Below are positions 25,331 to 34,810 of a stretch of 64,000 bases of DNA, in pieces. The notes beneath the pieces were generated by a model. That model had not been told where the DNA came from. It did not search any database and saw only the letters and a program-made list of their open reading frames with translations. Position 1 is the first letter of the stretch; every line of letters begins with the position of its first letter. The DNA lies in the NCBI RefSeq assembly GCF_000379685.1, contig NZ_KB903249.1, positions 1,009,911 to 1,073,910 of the forward strand, in the 5' to 3' direction. Source of the stretch: Catelliglobosispora koreensis DSM 44566 (lineage in GTDB: Bacteria; Actinomycetota; Actinomycetes; Mycobacteriales; Micromonosporaceae). The translations under genes and the position numbers were made by a program.

Positions 25331-25981
25331 TTAGCGGGAGGTGATTTCGGTGGCGATCAGCTCAGCGAGGGCGGCGTGGGAGGCGACGGTCAGGTGGATG
25401 CTGTCAGCGCCAGGAGCGGCGACTGCGGCCGCGTCGAGGAAGCGCAAGCCGCGCTCCTTGGCGATGGCCGCGTAGAGGGCTGACAGCTGGGCTGCCTTGG
25501 CGACTGACGCGGCGTCGAAGCTGTCGGTCTCCATGTCGGCCAGCGGCTGCGTGGGGTCGATGTGGATGGGGCTGACGAGCACGACGTCGGGCCGGCTGCC
25601 GTCGGCGCGGAAGGCCACCGCGAAAAGGTCGTCGAGAAAACCGTGCCACGACAACGCGATCGCCTCAGCGGACCGTCCAAACTGGACTTTGGTGTCGTTG
25701 GTGCCGAGCATGAGCACGATTATGTCCAGTGGCGAGTGTGTGAGCAGGCAAGGCGTCAGGTAGGTGCGCCCGTTGAGGCCGGGACGGTCGGGGTAGTCCA
25801 TGTCGATGGTGCGGCCGTTGAGGCCTTCCTCGATCACGTAGTAGCGCTCGCCCAGAATCCGCTGCAACTGTCCGGTCCAGCGCACGTCGGCGGCCAGCCG
25901 GTTGCCGGGGGCGTCGGGAGCGCCGTGGGTGTTGGAGTCACCGAAGCACAGAACCGTTGTCGCGGCGGGGTTAGTCAGCAT
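25331..25981 (-). CDS. SGNH/GDSL-type esterase or lipase
   Basis: 216 residues from the ATG at 25981; the frame runs open upstream, antisense to coding, but the family begins here. All four SGNH blocks are seen: GDS in VLCFGDSNTHG (Ser near 16), Gly/Asn in EEGLNGRT, GTND in LMLGTNDTK, and DxxH in ADSIHLT near the C-terminus. The family hydrolyses ester bonds of acyl or acetylated sugars. No signal peptide is seen, so it is probably cytoplasmic. It starts 2 nt after the stop of the MFS gene, so they form an operon. A sugar-ester function together with the transporter is possible. Confidence 0.9.
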   Translation of the reverse strand: MLTNPAATTVLCFGDSNTHGAPDAPGNRLAADVRWTGQLQRILGERYYVIEEGLNGRTIDMDYPDRPGLNGRTYLTPCLLTHSPLDIIVLMLGTNDTKVQFGRSAEAIALSWHGFLDDLFAVAFRADGSRPDVVLVSPIHIDPTQPLADMETDSFDAASVAKAAQLSALYAAIAKERGLRFLDAAAVAAPGADSIHLTVASHAALAELIATEITSR

Positions 25982-25983
25982 CG

Positions 25984-27243
25984 CTAAGCCACTTTCTTGA
26001 TGGGCAGCACCGCCGCGGAACCGAGCAGCGAGGTCAGACCAGCAAGGATATACAGCGCGCTGAAACCGCCGGCGTAGGCGACCACCAGGGCGCCGAGCAG
26101 GGGAGCGATCGCCTGCGGGACGGCGGTGGCGATGTTCATGATGCCCAGGTCCTTGCCCCGGGCGGCCGGGTCGGGCAGCACCTGCGTGGCCAAAGCCTGG
26201 TCTACGGCGAGGAAACAGCCGTAGCCGAGCCCGAGCATCGCCGCGCCCGCGAGGGCGACGGAGAAGTGGGGGAAGAAGGCGAGCAGCAGGGCTGCCACAC
26301 CTTGCAGCCCGGCGGCGAGCCAGACGAACGGTTTGCGTTTGCCGCAACGGTCCGACCAAGGCCCGAACACGAGCGCCGCGAGCACGACGAAGAACATGTA
26401 AACCAGTGACAGCACCAGGATGGACGCTTCGGCGTCGGCGACCTTGAGGTGGTCTTCGAGGAAGTAGAACAGCAGCGTGGTGCCGAAAGCGTTGCCGAGG
26501 TTCACGAGGACGCGGCTTAGCAGGGTCCAGCCGAAGTCCGGGAAACGCCGTGGGCTGATCCAGAACCCGGTCACCAGACCGCGCCACGTCAGCGGCGGGC
26601 GGCTTTCCCTGGGCAGCACCGCGTCGGGAATCCGCGCCAGGAAGGGAAGCACAAGAGCCATAAGCAAAAGGGCCATCACGGCGTACCCCGTGAAAAGCCC
26701 TAAAGAAAGAGTGGTGACCAGCAGGATGCCAAGGATGGTCCCGATGGCTTGCGGGGCTGAGATCCAGCCGGACACCAGACCCCGTTGCCCGGCGGGAACC
26801 TGGTCAGAGATCGTGGCGGTCAGTGCTGCGGTGAGCACGCAGAAGCCGGTCAGCGTGGCGGTCCACCAGACGCCGATGCCGGTTATCGTGTTCTGCTGTC
26901 CTAAAAGGACAAGTGAGCCGCTGAAAAGCACGGCCCCGCCGAGGATCCACGGGCGCCGGCGGCCAAACTTGGACACTGTCCGGTCAGACAGCGCTCCCGT
27001 GAGCGGAAAGGTGACCAGGGCGAAAAGCCCGGCGATGCCGGAGATCACGCCGAAGGCGATGACCTTGTCTTCCCAGCCGGTCGCCGTGACGTGCGCTTCG
27101 ACTTGCATCGGCAGCAGGAGCTGGATCGGGGTCAGCTGCGCCATCCAGATGCCCAGCCAGGCCATGCCGAATAAGGCGATCCAGGCACCGCTCACGCGGC
27201 GGGTGGGTTCGGCGAATGGAGCGGGAGGGGAGAGCTCTGTCAT
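25984..27243 (-). CDS. MFS transporter (possibly sugar-type)
   Basis: 419 residues with 12 hydrophobic segments. Motif A-like LSDRTVSKFGRRRPWIL (residues about 85-100) includes the D/R pairs and the GRRRP form typical of the glycoside-pentoside-hexuronide and SLC45-like groups, and a second one, GPWSDRCGKRKPFVWL, lies near residue 295. Substrate unknown; sugar-type transport is suggested by that motif. It is co-transcribed with the downstream SGNH hydrolase. It may itself be read after the ArsR-type regulator gene, 36 nt upstream on the same strand. Confidence 0.85.
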   Translation of the reverse strand: MTELSPPAPFAEPTRRVSGAWIALFGMAWLGIWMAQLTPIQLLLPMQVEAHVTATGWEDKVIAFGVISGIAGLFALVTFPLTGALSDRTVSKFGRRRPWILGGAVLFSGSLVLLGQQNTITGIGVWWTATLTGFCVLTAALTATISDQVPAGQRGLVSGWISAPQAIGTILGILLVTTLSLGLFTGYAVMALLLMALVLPFLARIPDAVLPRESRPPLTWRGLVTGFWISPRRFPDFGWTLLSRVLVNLGNAFGTTLLFYFLEDHLKVADAEASILVLSLVYMFFVVLAALVFGPWSDRCGKRKPFVWLAAGLQGVAALLLAFFPHFSVALAGAAMLGLGYGCFLAVDQALATQVLPDPAARGKDLGIMNIATAVPQAIAPLLGALVVAYAGGFSALYILAGLTSLLGSAAVLPIKKVA

Positions 27244-27279
27244 TAGTGGGTCACCTGTCCAAGTCAGATGACCGAGAGG

Positions 27280-27822
27280 CTAGGGCATCGACGGCTCGTT
27301 GGCTAGACGTCCGGTGTCGGGGTGCAGGGCGAAGAACATCGAGACCGGTTTGCCGTCGGGGTCTGGCGGGCGCTGTTTGTATTCCTCGAAGATCTCGTGC
27401 AGGCGCTCCATGAAGGCGGCCGCGTTCTCGTCAGACAGCCGTAAGCCCATGCGGGTCAGCATTATCTGCCCGGGATCGTCGACCAGCTCCACCTCCTGCA
27501 GGAAGGCGTTGATCATCGCTTGGTTGCCCGCCGCCACAGCCGAGGTGTCGGTGATGGACATGTGCCAGGACTTGCCCGTGGCGCGGTAGGGGATCTCGCG
27601 TGAGCCCCGGGCGCCCCGGCGAACCTCGGCGGGGGCAAGGAATCCGGTCGCGACAAGGGTGCGCACGTGATGCAGGGTGGTCGCGGGCTGGCTGCCCAGG
27701 CGGGCGGCAATGTCCTTATTGGTCAGTGCCTCGTCTAGACACAAGCGCAAAATCCGCAGCCGCAACGCCGACGCGAGCGCTTTGGCCTCGGCTTCCGTCG
27801 CCGGCCGCTTGGAATTGTCCAC
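27280..27822 (-). CDS. ArsR-family winged-helix transcriptional regulator
   Basis: 180 residues from a GTG at 27822 (next residues DNSKRPATEAEAKALASA); a TTG at 27861 would add 13 residues but sits inside the operator-like palindrome. The ArsR-like winged helix is residues 8-85: LASALRLRILRLCLDEALTNKDIAARLGSQPATTLHHV. The C-terminal part probably dimerises and binds ligand. No metal-binding cysteine pair is visible, so a metal sensor is unlikely. It diverges from the MFS exporter at 27885 and probably controls both flanking transporters. Confidence 0.85.
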   Translation of the reverse strand: MDNSKRPATEAEAKALASALRLRILRLCLDEALTNKDIAARLGSQPATTLHHVRTLVATGFLAPAEVRRGARGSREIPYRATGKSWHMSITDTSAVAAGNQAMINAFLQEVELVDDPGQIMLTRMGLRLSDENAAAFMERLHEIFEEYKQRPPDPDGKPVSMFFALHPDTGRLANEPSMP

Positions 27823-27842
27823 GCCAGACAGCCTAGCGACTA

Positions 27843-27866
27843 ACTGGTTGACTTTTCTCAATCAGT
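27843..27866. promoter_or_regulatory. Operator-like palindrome between ArsR regulator and MFS gene
   Basis: ACTGGTTGA (27843-27851), six bases, TCAATCAGT (27858-27866): nine-base inverted arms with one mismatch. It lies 18 nt before the MFS start and 20 nt before the preferred regulator start, and overlaps a TTGACT that could be a -35 element. This fits a shared operator for the divergent pair. Confidence 0.5.
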
Positions 27867-27884
27867 GGTGCGACTCTTTGCGGC

Positions 27885-29138
27885 ATGCGTCTCGGGCTGC
27901 TGGCTGACCACGACTACCGGGCACTGTTCGCCTCCACCACCGTGAGCCAGTTTGGCCAGCAGGTCTCGATGCTGGCGCTCCCGCTGGCCGCCGTGCTCGC
28001 CGTGCGGGCCACCGAGTTTCAGGTCGGCCTGCTGTTCATGCTCATGTCGCTGGCGTTCCTGCTAATCGGGTTACCCGCCGGAGCGTGGGTCGACCGGCTG
28101 CGCCGCCGCAACGTGCTGATCGTGGCCGACCTCGTGCGGGCCATGCTGCTGCTGTCCATTCCGGTCGCCTGGTGGACCGGTGTCCTGACGATCTGGCAGC
28201 TCTACGCCGTCGCCTTGCTGCTGGGCGTGTTCACCGTCTTCTTCGACGTCGCCTACCAGAGCTACCTGCCACACCTGGCCGGGCGCGACAAACTCGTCGA
28301 AGGAAACTCCAAATTGGAATCCATGCGGGCCGTCTCCCAGATCGCCGGGCCGGGCCTGGGCGGCCAGCTCGTGCAGATCCTCACCGCACCGGTCGCATTG
28401 CTCGTCGACGCCATCGGCATGGTGGTCTCAGCCCTGTTCGTCACCCGCATCCGCAAACGCGAACCCAAGCCGGACCGCGCCCCCGACGCTCACCTGCTGC
28501 GCGAGATTCGCGAAGGCCTGCGCTTCGTCGTCAAACATCCGCTCCTGCGCCGCATCGCCATGTGCACCGGCACCTTCAACCTCTTCGGCACCATGGCCCA
28601 GTCGATGCTGCTCGTCTTTCTCGCCCGCGACCTAGACATCCGCGAAGGACTGATCGGGCTCGTGTTCACGATCGGCGGCATCGGCGGCCTCGCCGGAGCC
28701 TTAGTCGCCCGCCGCATCGCCACCTGGGTCGGGCAGGGGCCTGCCATCTGGCTTTCCGTTGCGCTCACGACACCTTTCGCGTTGCTCCTGCCACTGGCCG
28801 AACCAGGCTGGAAACTATGGCTGGCCGCGGCCGGGCAAGCGGTCGTCGGATTCGGCGTGGTCGTTTACAACGTCAATCAGCTCAGCTTCCGCCAGGGCCT
28901 CACCCCAGATCACTTGCTGGGCCGCATGAACGCCACTATGCGTTTCCTCGTGTGGGGCACGATGCCGATCGGCGGCCTGCTCGGCGGGATCGCCGGAGAA
29001 CTCGCCGGTGCCCGCACCACGATCTGGATCGGCAGCATCGCCGGATGCCTCGCCTTCCTGCCCGTTTTCCTGTCTCCTTTGCGCACTCTGCGAACACTGC
29101 CCTCGGAAGCGGACGCGACCGCCCGATCGCTGGCATAG
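27885..29138 (+). CDS. MFS exporter (EntS/tetracycline-type)
   Basis: 417 residues, 12 hydrophobic segments. The N-terminus DYRALFASTTVSQFGQQVSMLALPLAAV and the motif PAGAWVDRLRRRNVLIVADLVRA (residues about 65-87) are typical of the MFS_3 group, which includes siderophore and macrolide exporters. Substrate unknown. Regulated, most likely, by the divergent ArsR protein through the palindrome at 27843. The prolyl oligopeptidase gene starts 7 nt after its stop. Confidence 0.88.
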   Translation: MRLGLLADHDYRALFASTTVSQFGQQVSMLALPLAAVLAVRATEFQVGLLFMLMSLAFLLIGLPAGAWVDRLRRRNVLIVADLVRAMLLLSIPVAWWTGVLTIWQLYAVALLLGVFTVFFDVAYQSYLPHLAGRDKLVEGNSKLESMRAVSQIAGPGLGGQLVQILTAPVALLVDAIGMVVSALFVTRIRKREPKPDRAPDAHLLREIREGLRFVVKHPLLRRIAMCTGTFNLFGTMAQSMLLVFLARDLDIREGLIGLVFTIGGIGGLAGALVARRIATWVGQGPAIWLSVALTTPFALLLPLAEPGWKLWLAAAGQAVVGFGVVVYNVNQLSFRQGLTPDHLLGRMNATMRFLVWGTMPIGGLLGGIAGELAGARTTIWIGSIAGCLAFLPVFLSPLRTLRTLPSEADATARSLA

Positions 29139-29145
29139 TGGCATA

Positions 29146-31152
29146 GTGACTGAGGTAGCCGACGAGTATCTCTGGCTTGAGGACGTTGAGGGACAAGCCG
29201 CGCTGGAATGGGTCCGCGAACGCAACGCGGAAACGGTGGCCGAGCTAGCCCAAAGCGACGCGTTCCGCGAGCGGCAGGAAGAGCTGCTTGAGGTCCTCGA
29301 CAGCGACGACCGCATCCCCTATCCCGCCTGGCGCGGCGAGCACTTCTACAGCTTCTGGCGCGATGCCACCAACCCGCGCGGGCTGTGGCGGCGCACCACA
29401 TTGGACGAATACCGCAAAGACGATCCCGCCTGGGAAATCCTCATCGACGTCGACGCGTTAGCGGCGCAAGAGGGCCAAAACTGGGTATGGAACGACGTCA
29501 TCGTCTTGCGCCCCAGCTATGCGCGTGCCCTGATCTGCCTGTCCCACGGCGGGTCTGACGCCGCCATCATGCGCGAATTCGACTTGCGCACCAAGGCTTT
29601 CGTGCCCGGCGGGTTCACCCTGCCCGAGGCCAAACATCGCCTGAGCTGGATCGACGAAGACCATCTGTTCGTGGGAACAGACTTCGGCGACGGGTCGCTG
29701 ACCGACTCCGGCTACCCGAGGGTCGTCAAGCGATGGAAACGCGGCACGCCATTGAGCGACGCCGAAACCGTGTTCGAGGGCGAGCACCGTGACGTTTCCG
29801 CCCGCGGTTTCCACGACCCCGAGCCCGGCTTCGAGCGCAGCTTCCTGCGCCGCAGCGTGGACTTCTTCAGCGGCAAGAGCTATCTCCTCGACGCTGCCGG
29901 GCAGCCCGTGCCCATCGAGGTGCCCGACGACTCGCAATGGGAAGTGCACCGCGAGTGGATGCTGATCCGCCCACGCACAGACTGGCTGGGACACCCGGCC
30001 GGCTCCTTGCTCGCCGTCAACTTCGACGAATTCATCGCCGGGTCCCGCGAACTGTCCGTCATCTACACTCCAGACGACCACTCGTCGCTTTACTCCTGGG
30101 CGTGGACCAAGAACCATCTCATCGTCAGCCTGCTCGTCGACGTGCTCAGCCGCCTCGAAGTGCACACACCGTCAAACGGTGGCTGGACGCGCCAACCACT
30201 GCCAGGAGTTCCCGCCTATGGGCACAGCTGGATCGTCGACACCGACCCCGACCAGTCCGACTCCTACCTCATCGCCTCGTCGGAGTTCCTCAGCCCACCA
30301 TCGCTCCACTTAGGACACATTGGCGGCGGCGAGCCCGAGTTGCTCAAGCAAGCGCCGGCTTTCTTTGACAGCACAGGAATGACAGTCCGCCAGTTCTTCG
30401 CGACCTCCGCCGACGGGACGAAGGTGCCCTACTTCGTCGTCGGTGGCGACCGGGTCGGGCCGGTGCTGCTGACCGGCTACGGCGGCTTTGACGTCTCCCG
30501 CACCCCTGACTACGACGGGACACTGGGCCGGGGCTGGCTCGCCCGCGGCGGCGTCTACGTCCTGGCCAACATCCGCGGCGGCGGCGAATACGGGCCGCGC
30601 TGGCACCTGGCCGCCCTGCGCGAGAAACGCCCACGGGCCTATGAGGACTTCGCCGCCGTCGCCGCCGACCTGGTCGAACGGGGCATCGCCTCCCGTGAGC
30701 AGATCGGCATCGACGGCGGAAGCAATGGCGGATTGCTCACCGGGAACATGCTCACGGGGTACCCGCAAATGTTTGGCGCCGTTGTCATTCGCGTCCCGTT
30801 GCTCGACATGCGGCGCTTCCACAAGCTGCTAGCCGGAGCGTCGTGGATGGCCGAATACGGTGATCCGGACAACCCCGAGGATTGGGCCTTCATCCGCGGT
30901 TTCTCGCCCTATCACAACGTTTCCCGCGACGCGTCCTATCCGCCGGTTCTCCTGATCACGTCCACTCGCGACGACCGGGTCCACCCTGGACACGCCCGCA
31001 AGATGACCGCCCGCCTGCGCGAGTTCGGCCACGACGTGTCCTATTACGAGAACATCGAAGGCGGCCACGGCGCCGCCGCCGACAACGAGCAAGCAGCGTT
31101 CTTGACCGCCTTGAAGTACCAATTCCTCTGGGAGACATGTTCAGGGATATAG
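29146..31152 (+). CDS. Prolyl oligopeptidase family serine peptidase (S9)
   Basis: 668 residues from a GTG at 29146. The N-terminal half (about 1-390) is the seven-bladed propeller, starting with the typical DEYLWLEDVEGQAALEWVRERN. The C-terminal alpha/beta hydrolase holds the triad: Ser526 in DGGSNGGLL, Asp609/610 in STRDDRVHP, and His641 in EGGHGAA. The family cleaves short peptides, usually after proline, in the cytoplasm; no signal peptide is present. It follows the MFS exporter by 7 nt and is probably co-transcribed, so export and peptide processing may be linked. Confidence 0.92.
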   Translation: MTEVADEYLWLEDVEGQAALEWVRERNAETVAELAQSDAFRERQEELLEVLDSDDRIPYPAWRGEHFYSFWRDATNPRGLWRRTTLDEYRKDDPAWEILIDVDALAAQEGQNWVWNDVIVLRPSYARALICLSHGGSDAAIMREFDLRTKAFVPGGFTLPEAKHRLSWIDEDHLFVGTDFGDGSLTDSGYPRVVKRWKRGTPLSDAETVFEGEHRDVSARGFHDPEPGFERSFLRRSVDFFSGKSYLLDAAGQPVPIEVPDDSQWEVHREWMLIRPRTDWLGHPAGSLLAVNFDEFIAGSRELSVIYTPDDHSSLYSWAWTKNHLIVSLLVDVLSRLEVHTPSNGGWTRQPLPGVPAYGHSWIVDTDPDQSDSYLIASSEFLSPPSLHLGHIGGGEPELLKQAPAFFDSTGMTVRQFFATSADGTKVPYFVVGGDRVGPVLLTGYGGFDVSRTPDYDGTLGRGWLARGGVYVLANIRGGGEYGPRWHLAALREKRPRAYEDFAAVAADLVERGIASREQIGIDGGSNGGLLTGNMLTGYPQMFGAVVIRVPLLDMRRFHKLLAGASWMAEYGDPDNPEDWAFIRGFSPYHNVSRDASYPPVLLITSTRDDRVHPGHARKMTARLREFGHDVSYYENIEGGHGAAADNEQAAFLTALKYQFLWETCSGI

Positions 31153-31178
31153 GTCTTTCGCTCTATTGTTGAGCCGCA

Positions 31179-31224
31179 CATCAAGCGCCATGCTGGGGAA
31201 ATTGTATTTGGGGTGCGCTTGATG
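31179..31224 (+). promoter_or_regulatory. Hairpin touching the ribosome site of the methyltransferase gene
   Basis: CATCAAGCGC (31179-31188) pairs perfectly with GCGCTTGATG (31215-31224) around a 26-nt loop. The right arm runs straight into the ribosome site GGGAG ahead of the start at 31236. It may end transcription from the protease gene or limit translation of the methyltransferase. Confidence 0.4.
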
Positions 31225-31235
31225 GGAGAAAAGCA

Positions 31236-32015
31236 ATGGCGGATGACTCCGCGGCATTGGCGTGGAACTGGGAGGATCCGGAAGGTTTAACGGCCTTAGT
31301 GGATACCTTTACGGTCGATCTCGCCAAATGCGAAAAGCTCGAACTGGTCGCTGAGGCACCGCTTTTCACCCGGGAAGTGCTGCAAGGCATAGGCGTTACC
31401 GGAATCGAGTTCGCGCAGTTCAAGACGGATCATCCGGCTGGGCTCGCCTCGGATATCGTCGGGCTCCACAATGGAGAGACGGCGACAAAGCGGGGTGGAA
31501 TTTACCGCGTCGATGGGGCGGCGCTGTTTACCGAACTCGATATTAGTGAGCCACTGCCCATTGAAGACGGTGCCGTCGACTGGGTTTACGCCGAGCATTT
31601 GATCGAGCACGTGTCGCTAACGGCCGGGGTCGCGTGGCTCAAAGAGGTCCGCCGCATCCTGGCGCCAGGTGGCACCGTGCGGATCACGACGCCGGACCTG
31701 AAGGTCTACGCCCAGAGTTACGTCAACGGCGACGGGTTCTTCGGCAAGCACCGGCGCCGGATGAACATGGCACTGAGCGCAATCGCCCCGCCGATGCCGG
31801 CCCGGGGCGCGTTTATGTTCAACCAGCTGTTCTATGTCTACGGCCACAAGTGGATCTACGACGAGAACGAGCTGCGCTATGTGCTGGGTGAGGCCGGGTT
31901 CGCCGACGACGCCGTGCAGGTGCACGCCTACCGCAAGGGCGCGCGGCAAGACGTCGCCGACCTCGATCAGGTGCTTCGCAACGACGAGTCCATCTATATC
32001 GAAGCGACCGCCTAA
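31236..32015 (+). CDS. SAM-dependent methyltransferase-like protein
   Basis: 259 residues. The N-terminal motif I glycine loop is poorly kept, but the later half is the usual methyltransferase type: DGAVDWVYAEHLIEHVS (residues about 110-126), WLKEVRRILAPGGTVRITTPDL (about 134-155) and a C-terminal GHKWIYDENELRYVLGEAGF region. This part is common in methyltransferases acting on sugars or in glycan clusters. The weak motif I makes SAM binding less certain. The substrate is not known. A VOC gene follows 22 nt later. Confidence 0.75.
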   Translation: MADDSAALAWNWEDPEGLTALVDTFTVDLAKCEKLELVAEAPLFTREVLQGIGVTGIEFAQFKTDHPAGLASDIVGLHNGETATKRGGIYRVDGAALFTELDISEPLPIEDGAVDWVYAEHLIEHVSLTAGVAWLKEVRRILAPGGTVRITTPDLKVYAQSYVNGDGFFGKHRRRMNMALSAIAPPMPARGAFMFNQLFYVYGHKWIYDENELRYVLGEAGFADDAVQVHAYRKGARQDVADLDQVLRNDESIYIEATA

Positions 32016-32037
32016 CGCTTGTCCTACGGTGAAAATC

Positions 32038-32451
32038 ATGGCATCGATACTCAATCCGTACCTCAACTTCGCCGGTGACGCCCGGCAAGCGTTGGAGTTC
32101 TACAAAGACGTGCTCGGTGGCGAACTCAGACTGAACACCTACGGCGAGTACGGCGACCCCAGCGCGCCCGAGGCAAGCAACATCATGCACGGGCAGCTGG
32201 AGACGCCAAGTGGGTTCACCCTCATGGGCGCGGACACTCCGCCGGGCATGCCGCACAACCCGGGCAACAACATCACGGTGAGCCTCAGTGGTGAAGACGC
32301 CACCGAGTTGCGTGGCTACTGGGAGAAGCTGTCGAAAGGCGGCACCGTTTCCGTACCGCTGGAGAAGCAGATGTGGGGCGACGAGTTCGGCGCGTGCACC
32401 GACAAGTTCGGCATCCCATGGATGGTCAACATAGCCGGGCCGAAGGCGTAG
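32038..32451 (+). CDS. VOC-superfamily protein (PhnB/glyoxalase-like)
   Basis: 137 residues from the ATG at 32038 with GGTGA upstream; a GTG three codons earlier is possible. The pattern LNPYLNFAGDARQALEFYKDVLGGEL is the typical PhnB-like opening, and DEFGACTDKFGIPWMVNI the typical end. Two beta-alpha-beta-beta-beta modules are expected. The family includes dioxygenases, glyoxalases and resistance proteins; the metal ligands are not clear, so no reaction is assigned. Confidence 0.88.
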   Translation: MASILNPYLNFAGDARQALEFYKDVLGGELRLNTYGEYGDPSAPEASNIMHGQLETPSGFTLMGADTPPGMPHNPGNNITVSLSGEDATELRGYWEKLSKGGTVSVPLEKQMWGDEFGACTDKFGIPWMVNIAGPKA

Positions 32452-32555
32452 ACCGGCAGATTTAGCGGCGGTTCTGGCGGCAGAACAAATCATACATGTG
32501 AATATTCAGTTACCGTCGGGGACACCCTCTACACATAGATGGAGTGTGATCCCCG

Positions 32556-33488
32556 ATGAACCGCACGCTTTGGCGTGGCGCGACCGTCATCCTGTCCGCC
32601 ACCGCCGCCATCTTCGCCATGAGCACGGTAGCCACCGCCGCTACCACAACCGCTCAGGTGAGCGTCAGCGCTGCCGCTCAGCAGCGCGCGCAAAACTTCT
32701 GGACCGCCGAGCGGATGCGCTCCGCGCGCCCGCTTGACCTTCCGGTCGTCAACGCGTCACCGTCCCAGGTGGCCGTGGGCGCCCCCGCCGTCGTCGAGCC
32801 AATGGCCTTCCCCAACGGCGGTTCCGCCTGGACCGGTGGCGGCAACGTCGTCAAGACGACCGGCCGCGTGTTCTTCACCTACCAGGGACGGACCGCCTCC
32901 TGCTCCGGCAGCGCGGTCACCAGCACCAACAAGAGCACCATCATCACGGCCGGGCACTGCGTGAAGCTGGGTGGCGCCTTCCACACCAACTGGACGTTCG
33001 TCCCGGCGTACAACAACGGCAACGCCCCCTACGGCACCTGGGCCGCACGTCTGCTGCGCGCCACCCCGCAATGGGTCGCCAGCGAGAACATCAGCTACGA
33101 CATCGGCGCCGCCGTCGTCAGCCAGCTCAACGGCGCCAGCCTGACCGATGTCGTTGGCGGGCAAGGAATCGCGTTCAACCAGGCCCGCGGGCAGAACATG
33201 TACGCCTTCGGCTATCCGGCCGCCTCGCCTTACAACGGCACGATCCTGATCTACTGCAGCGGCAAGGTGTTCAACGAGTTCCTCGGCACCGGAGGCATCG
33301 GCATGACCTGCAACATGACCGGCGGCTCCAGCGGCGGGCCGTGGTTCCTGCAGTTCAGCGAAGCCACTGGCAATGGAGTGCTCAATTCGGTGAACAGCTT
33401 CAAGTACAACTTCGCTCCGAACTGGATGTTCGGGCCGTACTTCGGCGCCGACGCCCAGAATCTTTACAACTCCGCCCAGGTCGCCTAG
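32556..33488 (+). CDS. Secreted trypsin-like serine protease (S1/V8-like)
   Basis: 310 residues. The signal peptide ends near residue 28 ([17 protein letters not shown]), a propeptide-like segment follows, and the catalytic domain begins about residue 95. Triad: His134 in ITAGHCV, Asp182 in SYDIGAA, Ser259 in GGSSGGPW. Cysteines at 116/135 and near 243/254 could form the usual disulfides. It is probably an extracellular endopeptidase; the V8-like short form fits a Glu-specific or broad protease. Its stop codon interlocks with that of the convergent rnhA. Confidence 0.9.
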   Translation: MNRTLWRGATVILSATAAIFAMSTVATAATTTAQVSVSAAAQQRAQNFWTAERMRSARPLDLPVVNASPSQVAVGAPAVVEPMAFPNGGSAWTGGGNVVKTTGRVFFTYQGRTASCSGSAVTSTNKSTIITAGHCVKLGGAFHTNWTFVPAYNNGNAPYGTWAARLLRATPQWVASENISYDIGAAVVSQLNGASLTDVVGGQGIAFNQARGQNMYAFGYPAASPYNGTILIYCSGKVFNEFLGTGGIGMTCNMTGGSSGGPWFLQFSEATGNGVLNSVNSFKYNFAPNWMFGPYFGADAQNLYNSAQVA

Positions 33489-33973
33489 CGGCCGGACGCT
33501 GCCCGGTGCGCTACTGCTGGCGTGCCGGGCAGCGCTTCTTGCAGCCCACGGGTCGCCAGCTGATCGGCGCGCTCGTTTTCGGGATGTCCATTGTGGCCCT
33601 TGACCCAGAACCACTCCACCTGATGCCGGCCGGCCGCCTCGATGAGCCGCAACCACAGGTCAGCGTTTTTGACAGGTTCCTTCGCCGAGGTTTGCCACCC
33701 ATTGGCCTTCCATTTTGGTACCCACTGAGTGATCCCGTTGCGCACATAAGTGCTGTCCGTATGCATCCGAACGAGTGACGGGCGCGTCAGGCTCTCCAGC
33801 GCGATGATCGGGGCGGTCAGCTCCATGCGGTTGTTCGTCGTGACCTCGGCTTCGCCACCGTAGAGCTCCTTTTCGTGCTCCCCGTAACGAAGCAGAGCAC
33901 CCCAGCCGCCCGGTCCCGGGTTGGGACTGCAAGCGCCATCGGTGAAAATGTCCACGGCCCGCTGTTCCGACAT
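33485..33973 (-). CDS. rnhA: Ribonuclease HI
   Basis: 162 residues. It degrades the RNA strand of RNA-DNA hybrids during replication and repair. The RNase H fold is complete: Asp12 in [15 protein letters not shown], Glu51 in NNRMEL, Asp73 in HTDSTYV and the last Asp in ENERADQLA; the basic handle region [12 protein letters not shown] is also present. It is in a single-gene unit and converges with the S1 protease gene (4-nt overlap). Confidence 0.95.
   Translation of the reverse strand: MSEQRAVDIFTDGACSPNPGPGGWGALLRYGEHEKELYGGEAEVTTNNRMELTAPIIALESLTRPSLVRMHTDSTYVRNGITQWVPKWKANGWQTSAKEPVKNADLWLRLIEAAGRHQVEWFWVKGHNGHPENERADQLATRGLQEALPGTPAVAHRAASGR
33497..33534 (+). terminator. Hairpin within the 3' end of rnhA, possible terminator of the S1 protease gene
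   Basis: CGCTGCCCGG (33497-33506) pairs perfectly with CCGGGCAGCG (33525-33534) over an 18-nt loop, starting 9 nt after the protease stop and inside the end of the convergent rnhA. Confidence 0.4.
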
Positions 33974-34054
33974 TAGGGCACCATAACGAACCGCCTGTTT
34001 ATGTGATCGTCCACCATGGCCCGCGTCACACGGCGGCTCATAGATTTCTGGCTC

Positions 34055-34810
34055 ATGACACAGCCGTCAGCGCTCACCGCTCGTGGGTTAACCCGGGATT
34101 TCCGCGGCTTCCGTGCGGTCGACGCGGTGGACCTGTCCGTGGCGGCCGGTTCGGTGCACGCGCTCGTCGGGCCCAACGGCGCCGGCAAAACCACGCTGTT
34201 CAACCTGCTCACCGGGTTTCTCGCGCCGACCGCGGGACGCATCGAGGTGGCGGGCCGTGATGTGACGGGGTTGCCGCCGGAACGGGTCGCCCGGCTTGGT
34301 GTGGCTCGCTCGTTTCAGATCACGAGCTTGTTCGGGCAGCTGACCGCCACCGAGCACGTGGAACTCGCCCTGCAGAGCGATGGGTGGAAGTTCTGGCGGT
34401 CGGTCAAGTTGTTGCGACGGCACACTGCCCGAGCACATGAATTGCTCGACTTGGTGGGGCTGAGCGCCTCGCGAGACTCTAAAGCGGACAGTCTGGCCTA
34501 TGGCCAGAAACGTGCGCTGGAACTCGCGCTCGCGTTGGCGTTGGAACCTACGGTCCTGCTGCTGGACGAGCCCACGGCGGGGATGGGCCTGGAAGATGTC
34601 GACCGCACCGTCGCCCTGATCGGTTCCGTTCGCGAAGGCAGGACCGTCGTCATGGTGGAACACAACATGAATGTGGTCGCAGCCCTGGCGGATCGCGTCA
34701 CTGTGCTGCAAGCCGGCCGTGTGCTCGCCGAAGGGTCCTATGCCGACGTTCGCGCCGACGAGCGCGTCATCACCGCCTACCTCGGGAGCAGCGCCCATGC
34801 TGGACATTGA
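34055..34810 (+). CDS. livG: Branched-chain amino acid-type ABC importer ATPase, LivG
   Basis: 251 residues from the ATG at 34055 ([12 protein letters not shown]); an ATG at 34016 is a less likely start. Walker A is [11 protein letters not shown], Walker B is [11 protein letters not shown] and the switch His is in VEHNMN. The signature motif is unusual, LAYGQKR in place of LSGGQQR, but LivG proteins often have SYGxQR-type forms. The LivG mark GVARSFQ after Walker A is present. It powers uptake of branched-chain amino acids, or related small compounds such as urea or amides. It is the first gene of a five-gene transporter operon. Confidence 0.9.
   Translation: MTQPSALTARGLTRDFRGFRAVDAVDLSVAAGSVHALVGPNGAGKTTLFNLLTGFLAPTAGRIEVAGRDVTGLPPERVARLGVARSFQITSLFGQLTATEHVELALQSDGWKFWRSVKLLRRHTARAHELLDLVGLSASRDSKADSLAYGQKRALELALALALEPTVLLLDEPTAGMGLEDVDRTVALIGSVREGRTVVMVEHNMNVVAALADRVTVLQAGRVLAEGSYADVRADERVITAYLGSSAHAGH

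Noticed and set aside
25331-26587. Long upstream extension of the SGNH hydrolase frame
   Set aside because: The extension is an Arg/Pro-rich shadow of the MFS gene; the ATG at 25981, 2 nt after the MFS stop, fits the family start.
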